Positions 5,801 through 11,130 of a stretch of 11,130 nucleotides of DNA are shown one piece after another (within the stretch, counting starts at the first letter, position 1; every line of letters begins with the position of its first letter). The position numbers and the translations under genes are program-made. The stretch spans positions 1-11,130 of the forward strand of contig CAKPOC010000039.1 of assembly GCA_934169535.1 (NCBI GenBank), written 5' to 3'. The notes under the pieces are model-generated. The model did no database searches and was not told the origin of the DNA. It saw nothing but the letters and a program-made list of their open reading frames with translations. The DNA comes from an uncultured Clostridia bacterium. Lineage in GTDB: Bacteria; Bacillota; Clostridia; TANB77; CAG-508.

Positions 5801-8292
5801 AAGAATATTCATTTGAAAATCTTGAAAAATACGATTTATCAGATGGACACGAATATAATTACACTGTTAGAGAAGATGCTGTTGAAGGCTATGACACAAC
5901 ATATAGCCAAGATAATAAATCACAAATAATAAACACAATAAAGCAGGTAAAGAAGAATATAAGTGGAACAAAAACATGGATTGATCCAGAAGGAACATCA
6001 CATCCTGAAGTTCTAATTGACTTATATAGAAATACAGAATTATATCAAACAACAAAACTTGAAAATGATAAATATGAATTTACAGACCTAGATACTTATG
6101 ATTCAGAAGGAAAAGAATATAATTATGAAGTAAAAGAAAGAGAAGTTCCTGGATATACATCTGAACCTACAAAAACAGAAAATGGAGTTAATTTTACAAA
6201 TACAATAAAACAAGCTAAAACATCAATATCAGGAACAAAAACATGGGTAGATCCTGAAGGAACACCACATTCAGATATTACAATAATCTTATTAAGAGAT
6301 GGAAAACCAACAGGAACTAAAACTATACTAAAAAACGGAACAACAACATATTCATTTGAAAATTTGGATAAATATGATTTAACAGATGGTCATGAATATC
6401 AATATACAGTTCAAGAATTAGATGTTACAAAATTAGGTTATACTTCAAAGCTAAATGGCAACAATTTTACAAATACAATAAATGAAAAAAATGACGTAAA
6501 TGTAAGTGGAACAAAAACATGGATTGTGCCAGAAGGAACAAAATATCCTAAAATAACAATTAGATTAATAAAAAATGGAACCCAAACTGACAATAAAGAA
6601 GTTCTTGAAAATGGAAAAACATCATACTCTTTTACAAATTTACCAAGATATCAAGTAGACGAAAATGGAAATTATATATTAGATAAAAATGGCAATGTAA
6701 AATTAAATGTGTATACTGTAGAGGAAGACAATGTTGAAGGATACGAAACAACTTACAGTCTAGATCATAAATCTGAAATTACAAACAAAATTCAACAGAA
6801 CACATCAGTAAAAGTAAGTGGAACGAAAACATGGGTTGACCCAGAAGGAACAACTCTAGTTCATCCAGACATAACAATAAAATTATTAAAAAATGGAACA
6901 AAAATAGATGAAACAACACTTACAAATGGAAATACAAAATATGAATTTACTGGACTTCCTAAATATAAGGTTGATGAAAATGGAAAGTATGCATTAAAGA
7001 ATGGATATGTTCAATTAAATGAATATACTATTGAAGAAGTTGCAGTAAAGAATTATGATACAACTTATGATGGTTATAATATTACAAACACATTTAATCA
7101 AGAAATTAAAGGAACAGTAAAAATAATAACAACTACAACATCACAAACATCTGTAAAAACACCATTAGATGTAGTATTTGTACTAGATATATCTGGAAGT
7201 ATGAATGAAAATGATAAAGACAAAACGATGGTTGACTCTGTAAATACTGCAATTTCTACTATAATGAATGAAAATCCAGAAAGTAGAGTAGGAGTAGTAG
7301 CATATAGTAGCACTTATAATAGTAAGTTAGCAAATGCTAATAATGCAACAACATTATTACCACTTGGAAAATATACTCCAAAAACTGAAGGAAAATATTT
7401 AACATTACAAGAAGATGTGCTTAACGGAACATATGATACAATAACAACAAATGTAAATGAAAAGGAAAATCAAACATTAAATGTTTATGGTGGAACATAT
7501 ACACAAGCTGGAATAAAAGAAGGAGCAGATATATTAACATCAGCAAATACTAAATTTACAACAACAGTAAATGGAAAACAAAAAGAAATAACACGTACAC
7601 CAGTTATGATATTGTTATCAGATGGAGACCCAACATATTATAATGAAGATTATAAAACACTTTCTGAAGAAAGAAATGGTAATGGTTCTGACACAACAGA
7701 AAATGAAGCTTATTATACAATAAAAACAGCAGATTACTATAAGAGACAAATAACATCAAAATATTACGGAACCACAGGAACAAAATCTAAATTCTACACA
7801 ATAGGATTAAACATGAGTGGAACATTATCAGAAACAATACTAAACCCAACTACTGCAAATGTAAACAAATGTAATGATGAAGGAAGTTACTGGGACTACT
7901 GGGGTAGTAGGAGAAATGTAAAAGGTAAGCTTTATGATAAAATTATTGCAGATGGTAGTGCTGGAAAATACAGCTATGCAGATAAATCTTATGTAGGTTC
8001 TATGACAACAAGTGACTTACAAAGTATATTTAACACCATAATAAATGACAACAGTACTGTAGAGGATGAAAGAGCTATTACGTTAGAGGAATCTAACAGT
8101 AGAAGAATTGATTTAACTGACATAGACACACAAAAAGAATTCACTTTAAAAATTAATGGAAACAAATATGATTTTGCATCAGCAAAAAATGCACAATTAG
8201 TTAAATCAGACGGCCATGGAGGTTACTACGTAGATTTAAGTAGTATTACAAAAGGTTCAACTGTAGAAATTAGTTATTATAAAATAAATTAA
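2869..8292 (+). CDS. Giant surface adhesin/stalk: DUF11 x3, Cna-B-like x9, C-terminal VWA domain
   Basis: 1807 residues from a TTG start. Order of parts: basic N-terminus and hydrophobic segment (12-34), with a possible cleavage site after ASA at 40-42; acidic then Asn-rich linker with two 10-residue repeats; three DUF11-like beta domains (about 165-276, 285-404, 405-526), each with a DTIPEGT-type strand; nine Cna-B-like domains (about 533-1409); a von Willebrand A domain (about 1432-1728); and a small C-terminal segment. Each Cna-B unit keeps the early Lys (KKIW, TKTW), the mid Glu (YTVxE) and the final Asn (ITNT-like) that form internal isopeptide bonds in known Cna-B folds, so the stalk is probably self-cross-linked. 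The VWA MIDAS is complete: Asp1440-x-Ser1442-x-Ser1444, Thr1543 and Asp1585. The only cysteine I see is Cys1668. Oddly there is no LPxTG, no C-terminal hydrophobic segment and no lysine tail; the stop is followed directly by a terminator. Adhesion is inferred from the architecture; the ligand is unknown. Confidence 0.93.
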   Translation: MKAKINYKSKRVIIIIAIAIILLIAAISGTVAFIKGDNHASAVGAEETQVNEEVPNEEKVDNPAETDNEQVPLVDEKNNTNNSNLVENNTNNSNLVENNSNTKINNNNRAKTNEAKNETTEYIQTTLIPGRKDVLVNQNTQISWTPVVVPAEKITTQLEINKPNLEVTKSAYVGNEEITNNPANTVVQEGQEITYVIKVKNNGDLKTSTIRTTDTIPEGTELVEDSISNGGVYENGKITWKNAVEANETIEFSFKVKVISNSINLIENTAKVNGEDSPTVKTPSIKTTKEVFALIDGELTKAEMAKAKDTLRYVITVTNNSEVSGKTNIEDPIPEGTTLVENSISDNGKYTDGKIFWKDVEISANKSTTVSFDVTVNADRKIAVKNVAIVGEKNTPEVETKVANITTIKTSEGKHADGTLVTKENPLHELDEITYKLTSKNEGDGKGTVKISDTIPTGTTLVGNIKLDGKSYTEAELNAGINVTLKAGEEKSITFTVKINPFEDERITVRNADAKQDETPVPPTEDEVIKEYVLINVNKKFVDKDNIDKYRPREVTVGLYSSKDSKEFITTIKLNESNVWKGSFTGLNKYDLETKALIDYDVREINVDKNYNDTYTSAKEGDKVTFDITNTLKYENVKTNVTAKKIWDDNDGKVGARASVTFELYKNGKSTGITQIASDDEDVNWTVTFQDLQKYEADGSKIKYTVKEVTRLPYYAEPSYGNDGSVLTVTNKIDYTTFTKDVSVKKIWVDPANTEHEDITINLYQSGNNEIFRTATLDKNTTSYTFTALPKYDKDGNEYTYTAQEVGVKGYTTSYSEDKLTITNTIEQNNKVEVSGTKTWVDPKGTKHDPITIRLYQNDNIEAYRTTTLGNGVTSYKFENLPKYKTDPDGKYELDANGNVQLNKYTVREDAVEGYNTTYSKNNPNDIINTIEQNNEVSISGTKIWKDPEGTVHDPITIKLLRDGKETKKTVVLENGKKEYSFENLEKYDLSDGHEYNYTVREDAVEGYDTTYSQDNKSQIINTIKQVKKNISGTKTWIDPEGTSHPEVLIDLYRNTELYQTTKLENDKYEFTDLDTYDSEGKEYNYEVKEREVPGYTSEPTKTENGVNFTNTIKQAKTSISGTKTWVDPEGTPHSDITIILLRDGKPTGTKTILKNGTTTYSFENLDKYDLTDGHEYQYTVQELDVTKLGYTSKLNGNNFTNTINEKNDVNVSGTKTWIVPEGTKYPKITIRLIKNGTQTDNKEVLENGKTSYSFTNLPRYQVDENGNYILDKNGNVKLNVYTVEEDNVEGYETTYSLDHKSEITNKIQQNTSVKVSGTKTWVDPEGTTLVHPDITIKLLKNGTKIDETTLTNGNTKYEFTGLPKYKVDENGKYALKNGYVQLNEYTIEEVAVKNYDTTYDGYNITNTFNQEIKGTVKIITTTTSQTSVKTPLDVVFVLDISGSMNENDKDKTMVDSVNTAISTIMNENPESRVGVVAYSSTYNSKLANANNATTLLPLGKYTPKTEGKYLTLQEDVLNGTYDTITTNVNEKENQTLNVYGGTYTQAGIKEGADILTSANTKFTTTVNGKQKEITRTPVMILLSDGDPTYYNEDYKTLSEERNGNGSDTTENEAYYTIKTADYYKRQITSKYYGTTGTKSKFYTIGLNMSGTLSETILNPTTANVNKCNDEGSYWDYWGSRRNVKGKLYDKIIADGSAGKYSYADKSYVGSMTTSDLQSIFNTIINDNSTVEDERAITLEESNSRRIDLTDIDTQKEFTLKINGNKYDFASAKNAQLVKSDGHGGYYVDLSSITKGSTVEISYYKIN
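3101..3160 (+). repeat. Two tandem 30-bp units in the Asn-rich linker
   Basis: Units 3101-3130 and 3131-3160 differ at one base (C3111/T3141) and encode the ten-residue unit NNTNNSNLVE twice in frame; a partial third copy begins at 3161. It lies between the membrane segment and the first folded domain, so a gain or loss of units would change linker length without shifting the frame. Confidence 0.9.
4465..7095 (+). repeat. Array of nine Cna-B-like domain repeats
   Basis: Nine in-frame units of about 80-100 codons, starting near residues 533, 639, 741, 832, 937, 1029, 1118, 1210 and 1314. Units 1 and 2 are divergent; units 3-9 form a tighter family with a W-x-DP start, most marked by SGTKTW..PEGT. 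Units 4, 8 and 9 carry an extra hairpin of about 17-19 residues (DENGNY...GNVQLN type) before the YTV strand; units 3, 5, 6 and 7 lack it. Units 4 and 5 share nearly identical DNA over the VREDAVEGY stretch (about 5581-5630 and 5863-5912), which points to duplication within the gene. Confidence 0.88.
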
Positions 8293-8295
8293 TAG

Positions 8296-8327
8296 GAAGG
8301 CTGCAAAGCCTTCTTTTATTATTTTTT
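8296..8327 (+). terminator. Intrinsic terminator after the large adhesin gene
   Basis: GAAGGCT (8296-8302) pairs with AGCCTTC (8307-8313) around a GCAA tetraloop of the stable GNRA class, followed by a T-rich run to 8327. It starts 4 bases after the TAA at 8290-8292, closes the surface-protein operon and confirms the adhesin ends here. Confidence 0.9.
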
Positions 8328-8336
8328 AAAATAGTC

Positions 8337-8365
8337 TTAACAATTTACGCATTTTTTGATATAAT
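8337..8365 (+). promoter_or_regulatory. Near-consensus promoter for the amylase-copper operon
   Basis: TTAACA (8337-8342), a 17-base spacer and a perfect TATAAT (8360-8365), preceded by an extended -10 TGA. The predicted transcript start is near 8372, on top of the ATG at 8370, which makes that ATG an unlikely start codon. I see no cre-like or CsoR/CopY-like palindrome here. Confidence 0.75.
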
Positions 8366-8390
8366 TGCGATGTTAAAAAGCTTTAACAGA

Positions 8391-8396
8391 AGAAGG
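8391..8396 (+). promoter_or_regulatory. Ribosome binding site that decides the TTG start of the amylase
   Basis: AGAAGG lies 9 bases before a TTG at 8406, in frame with the amylase. No comparable purine-rich site precedes the upstream ATG at 8370, which is preceded by the -10 box of the promoter. Confidence 0.65.
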
Positions 8397-8405
8397 TATA
8401 AAAAA

Positions 8406-9854
8406 TTGGACAATACAAATGAAACTTTAATGCAATATTTTGAATGGTACATAAAACCAGAAGAAAACTTATGGAATAAACTTGCTATGGAAGCTCCAAA
8501 GCTTGCGGAGATTGGAATAAATGAGGTGTGGCTTCCTCCCGCATATAAGGCAGAAAATGGCGAAAATGATACAGGCTATGGAGTGTATGACTTATATGAC
8601 CTTGGAGAATTTGATCAAAAGGGAAGTATTAGAACAAAATATGGGACAAAGGAAGAATATTTAAATGCAATAAATGTTCTTCATCAAAACGGAATAAAAG
8701 TTTTAGCAGATATTGTTTTAAATCATAGATTAGGCGCAGATGATACAGAAGAAGTAATTGCAGTTGAAAATAGCGCAGAAGATAGAAATCAAATAACTGC
8801 AGAACCTCATACGATTAAGGCGTGGACAGTTTTTAATTTTCCAGGAAGAAACAATAAATATTCGGATTTTAAGTGGAATTGGACTTGCTTTAAAGGTGTT
8901 GACTGGGACGAAATAACTAAAAAAAGTTCGGTATATAAATTTTATGGCAAATCATGGGATAATGATGTTGACCATGAAAGAGGAAACTTTGATTATCTTA
9001 TGGGTGCAGATGTGGACTTTGACAATGTAAATGTAGTTCGTGAATTAACTTCGTGGGGAAAATGGTATTTTAGCTTAACAGGAGTAGATGGTTTTAGAAT
9101 TGATGCAGCAAAACATATTAGTGCAGCATTTTATAAAGAATGGTTTAAAGAACTAAGACAGGCCTCAGGAAAAGAACTTTCATCGATTGGCGAATACTGG
9201 AGCACTAATGTGGATTTACTTTTAAATTATTTAAATCTAACTCAAAACACGATGAAACTTTTTGATGTTCCATTACACTACAATTTTTATAAAGCTGCAA
9301 ATGATTTAAGCAATTTTGATATGAGCAAAATTTTTGAAAATACTTTAGTAAGCAAAATGCCAGAGCAAGCAATAACTTTTGTTGATAATCACGACACAGA
9401 AGTTGGTCAAGCACTTGATTCTTGGGTACCAGAATGGTTTAAACCAATTGCTTATAGTTTGATTTTATTGCGCAAGCAAGGTGTACCTTGTATATTTTAT
9501 GGAGATTATTATGGTGTGCAAGAAAAAGCATTGCCAGCAATCAATAATCTTTTAGACAAATTAATGTATTGCAGAAAAAATCTTTTATATGGAAAACAAA
9601 CCGATTATTTTGATAATTTTAACATAATAGGGTGGACTGTGTCAGGAGATGAAGAACACTTAAATTCTGGATTTGCAGTAATTCTTACAGACGGACCTGG
9701 TGGAAATAAAATTATGAATGTAGGAAAAAACTTAGCAAATTCAGTACTATATGACATTACGGGAAATATTTCAGAACCTGTATATATAGATTCTGAAGGA
9801 AATGGAATTTTCTATGTAAACGGAGGAAGCGTTTCTGTATGGGTAAAAAAATAA
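8406..9854 (+). CDS. amyA: Cytoplasmic alpha-amylase, glycoside hydrolase family 13 (EC 3.2.1.1)
   Basis: 482 residues from the TTG; a longer form from the ATG at 8370 adds 12 codons but would begin at the transcript start. It hydrolyses internal alpha-1,4 bonds of glycogen, starch-like dextrins or maltodextrins. The early TLMQYFEWY motif and overall sequence match the Bacillus licheniformis / E. coli AmyA type (subfamily 5 by my recall). The four conserved regions are present: DIVLNH at 102-107, GFRIDAAKH with nucleophile Asp233, GEYW with acid/base Glu263, and FVDNHDT with Asp330. The C-terminal beta domain ends in NGGSVSVWV, so the protein is complete. There is no signal peptide, so it should act in the cytoplasm on stored glycogen or imported dextrins. 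It has its own promoter and is followed 18 bases later by a copper chaperone gene without a terminator between them. Confidence 0.95.
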   Translation: MDNTNETLMQYFEWYIKPEENLWNKLAMEAPKLAEIGINEVWLPPAYKAENGENDTGYGVYDLYDLGEFDQKGSIRTKYGTKEEYLNAINVLHQNGIKVLADIVLNHRLGADDTEEVIAVENSAEDRNQITAEPHTIKAWTVFNFPGRNNKYSDFKWNWTCFKGVDWDEITKKSSVYKFYGKSWDNDVDHERGNFDYLMGADVDFDNVNVVRELTSWGKWYFSLTGVDGFRIDAAKHISAAFYKEWFKELRQASGKELSSIGEYWSTNVDLLLNYLNLTQNTMKLFDVPLHYNFYKAANDLSNFDMSKIFENTLVSKMPEQAITFVDNHDTEVGQALDSWVPEWFKPIAYSLILLRKQGVPCIFYGDYYGVQEKALPAINNLLDKLMYCRKNLLYGKQTDYFDNFNIIGWTVSGDEEHLNSGFAVILTDGPGGNKIMNVGKNLANSVLYDITGNISEPVYIDSEGNGIFYVNGGSVSVWVKK

Positions 9855-9872
9855 ATTTAGGAGGAAATAAAA

Positions 9873-10079
9873 ATGAATGAAATAAATTTAAAAATAGAAG
9901 GAATGATGTGTGAAGGTTGCGAAAATAGGGTTAAAAATGCTCTTAAGGAACTTTCAGGAGTAGCAGATGTTTCAGCAGACCACACAACAGGAAAAGTAAC
10001 TGTAAAAACAAATTCTAACAATATTTCAGAAATAAAAGAAAAAATAGAAGAATTAGGTTATGAAATTGTAAAGGAGTAA
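9873..10079 (+). CDS. copZ: Copper chaperone, heavy-metal-associated (HMA) domain, CopZ-like
   Basis: 68 residues, a complete single HMA domain with the expected beta-alpha-beta-beta-alpha-beta pattern. The metal site is M-x-C-x-x-C (MMCEGC, Cys13 and Cys16) on the first loop, which binds Cu(I) and hands it to the partner ATPase. The ATG has a perfect AGGAGG (9859-9864) 8 bases upstream. The stop lies 6 bases before the CopA-type ATPase, whose ribosome binding site (AAGGAG, 10071-10076) is in the last codons of this gene, so the two are almost surely co-translated. The upstream amylase ends only 18 bases before. The copper role is inferred from the ATPase next door; an isolated HMA domain alone could carry other soft metals. 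Confidence 0.92.
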   Translation: MNEINLKIEGMMCEGCENRVKNALKELSGVADVSADHTTGKVTVKTNSNNISEIKEKIEELGYEIVKE

Positions 10080-10085
10080 TTTTGC

Positions 10086-11130
10086 ATGAAAAGTATAATT
10101 CTTGGAATAGATGGAATGACATGTAGTGCTTGCTCAAACGGATTAGAAAAGTACTTAAATAAGCAAAATGGAGTAATAGACGCAAAAGTAAATCTAGTAA
10201 TGTCTAACGCAAGCATAAATTACGACGAAAAAATTCTTAATCAAGAAAAGCTAGAGTTTTTTGTTAAACAAGCAGGATTTAAAAGTACAGGAATATTTAA
10301 AAAAATAAAAAACGAAAAGAAAAGCAAAAAAGAAAAAGTAAAATTTATAATTTTTACTCTTCTTGCAATTTTGTTAATGTATATTTCAATGGGGCATATG
10401 ATAGGCCTTCCAGAAGTTATTAACCACATGGAAAATCCAATATTGTATTCATCTGTTTTGTGTTTTATTACACTACTATTTTTAATTTATGGCTTTGATA
10501 TTTTAAAAAATGGGTATAAAAATTTAATACACAAAATTCCTAATATGGACACTCTTGTAATGCTAGGCGTTCTTAGCAGCTTTATTTACAGTGTATATGA
10601 ATTGGTTATGATTATAAATGGACATACACATTTTGTAATGAGTCTTTATTTTGAATCTGCTGCAATTGTAATATATTTTGTAAAATTAGGAAGATACTTA
10701 GATGGAATAAGCAAAGATAAAACTAAAGAAGCAATTCAAAAATTAGTAGAAATCACTCCAAATGAAGCAATAATAGAAGTAGATGGCAAAGAAAGAAAAG
10801 TAACACTTGATGAAATAAAAAAAGGTATGATTGTTATTTCAAGACCTGGCGAAAAAATTGCAGTAGATGGGGAAATAGTAGAAGGATCAGCCCATTTTGA
10901 CGAGGCGTTTATAACAGGTGAAAGTAATCCTCAAGAAAAGAAAGTTGGGCAAAAAATTGTAGCAGGAAGTTTGAATTATGACGGATTTATAAAATATAAA
11001 GCAGAAAGAATTGGAAGAGATTCAACTGTTTCAGAAATAGTAAGACTTGTTATAGAAGCAAGCAACACTAAAGCTCCAATTGCAAGGACTGCGGATAAAA
11101 TTTCTGGATATTTTGTTCCAGCAGTAATAC
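10086..11130 (+). CDS. copA: Copper-exporting P1B-type ATPase (CopA-like), N-terminal part, cut by window end
   Basis: The first 348 codons are visible and the frame is still open at the edge. The enzyme uses ATP to pump Cu(I) out across the cytoplasmic membrane. Visible parts: one N-terminal HMA domain (1-67) with GMTCSAC, Cys13 and Cys16; a very Lys-rich linker (72-86); four membrane segments (about 86-104, 118-139, 153-175, 183-200), with the PNMDTL motif of CopA before the third; the actuator domain with TGES at 277-280 (ITGESNPQEK, where the family usually has a Pro/Val-rich PVEK); and the ARTADKISGYFVP lead into the next membrane helix. The CPC metal site, the DKTG phosphorylation motif and the nucleotide domain lie beyond the window. 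The start is the ATG at 10086, 9 bases after AAGGAG. No copper repressor gene (CsoR or CopY) is in view. Confidence 0.93.
   Translation, partial: MKSIILGIDGMTCSACSNGLEKYLNKQNGVIDAKVNLVMSNASINYDEKILNQEKLEFFVKQAGFKSTGIFKKIKNEKKSKKEKVKFIIFTLLAILLMYISMGHMIGLPEVINHMENPILYSSVLCFITLLFLIYGFDILKNGYKNLIHKIPNMDTLVMLGVLSSFIYSVYELVMIINGHTHFVMSLYFESAAIVIYFVKLGRYLDGISKDKTKEAIQKLVEITPNEAIIEVDGKERKVTLDEIKKGMIVISRPGEKIAVDGEIVEGSAHFDEAFITGESNPQEKKVGQKIVAGSLNYDGFIKYKAERIGRDSTVSEIVRLVIEASNTKAPIARTADKISGYFVPAVI

Noticed and set aside
6541..6552. YPK in Cna-B unit 8 as a pilin motif for sortase polymerisation
   Set aside because: The surrounding pattern does not fit the pilin WxxxVxVYPK context and the position aligns with the variable PEGT-H region of the other units.
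9205..9414. Minus-strand ORF inside the amylase and another inside copA (10241-10429)
   Set aside because: Both are antisense to highly conserved enzyme sequence with no expression signals.
1..11130. Mobile elements, tRNA/rRNA genes, CRISPR arrays, phage or defence genes
   Set aside because: I looked for transposase and integrase motifs, terminal inverted repeats, regularly spaced short repeats and tRNA-like folds and saw none.

Overview
This AT-rich window (roughly 30% G+C by eye) has strong AGGAGG-type ribosome binding sites, sigma-A-type promoters, several non-ATG starts (two TTG), U-tract intrinsic terminators and a Gram-positive sortase. Together these point to a low-GC Firmicute, most likely an anaerobic, gut-type Clostridium relative. 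The lineage is inferred from style and gene content; there is no rRNA or marker gene to confirm it.

Region 1 (1-1093). The 3' part of a gene of unknown function runs in from the left edge. Its start of reading frame looks like a degenerate zinc-peptidase core. It ends in a 17-bp perfect-stem bidirectional terminator, shared with a convergent 61-codon gene that has its own promoter and ribosome binding site.

Region 2 (1094-8327). A surface-protein operon. A predicted promoter and a structured 5' leader precede three tightly spaced genes: (a) a secreted, C-terminally membrane-anchored protein of unknown family with a sorting-signal-like tail (LPVTY, hydrophobic stretch, lysines); (b) a sortase with His105, Cys168 and Arg175; (c) an 1807-residue extracellular protein with an N-terminal membrane segment, an Asn-rich linker, three DUF11-like domains, nine Cna-B-like domains that each keep the Lys/Glu/Asn set of internal isopeptide bonds, and a C-terminal von Willebrand A domain with a complete MIDAS motif. 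The large protein ends without any C-terminal sorting signal and is followed at once by a GNRA-loop terminator. The likely reading is a long, self-cross-linked stalk rooted at its N-terminus and presenting a VWA head outward. The sortase presumably acts on the small partner protein or on an unlinked substrate.

Region 3 (8337-11130). A second transcription unit opens with a near-consensus promoter. It holds a cytoplasmic GH13 alpha-amylase (a TTG start at 8406 fits better than the upstream ATG at 8370), a CopZ-type copper chaperone, and the first 348 codons of a CopA-type copper-exporting P-type ATPase that runs off the right edge. The chaperone and ATPase are a classic copper-export pair; their joining to a glycogen/maltodextrin amylase is unusual.

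No rRNA, tRNA, CRISPR array, transposase, integrase or attachment site was found. The most unusual item is the sortase-linked module of region 2, which has familiar domains in an unusual order. I do not see a clearly new enzymatic or defence system.
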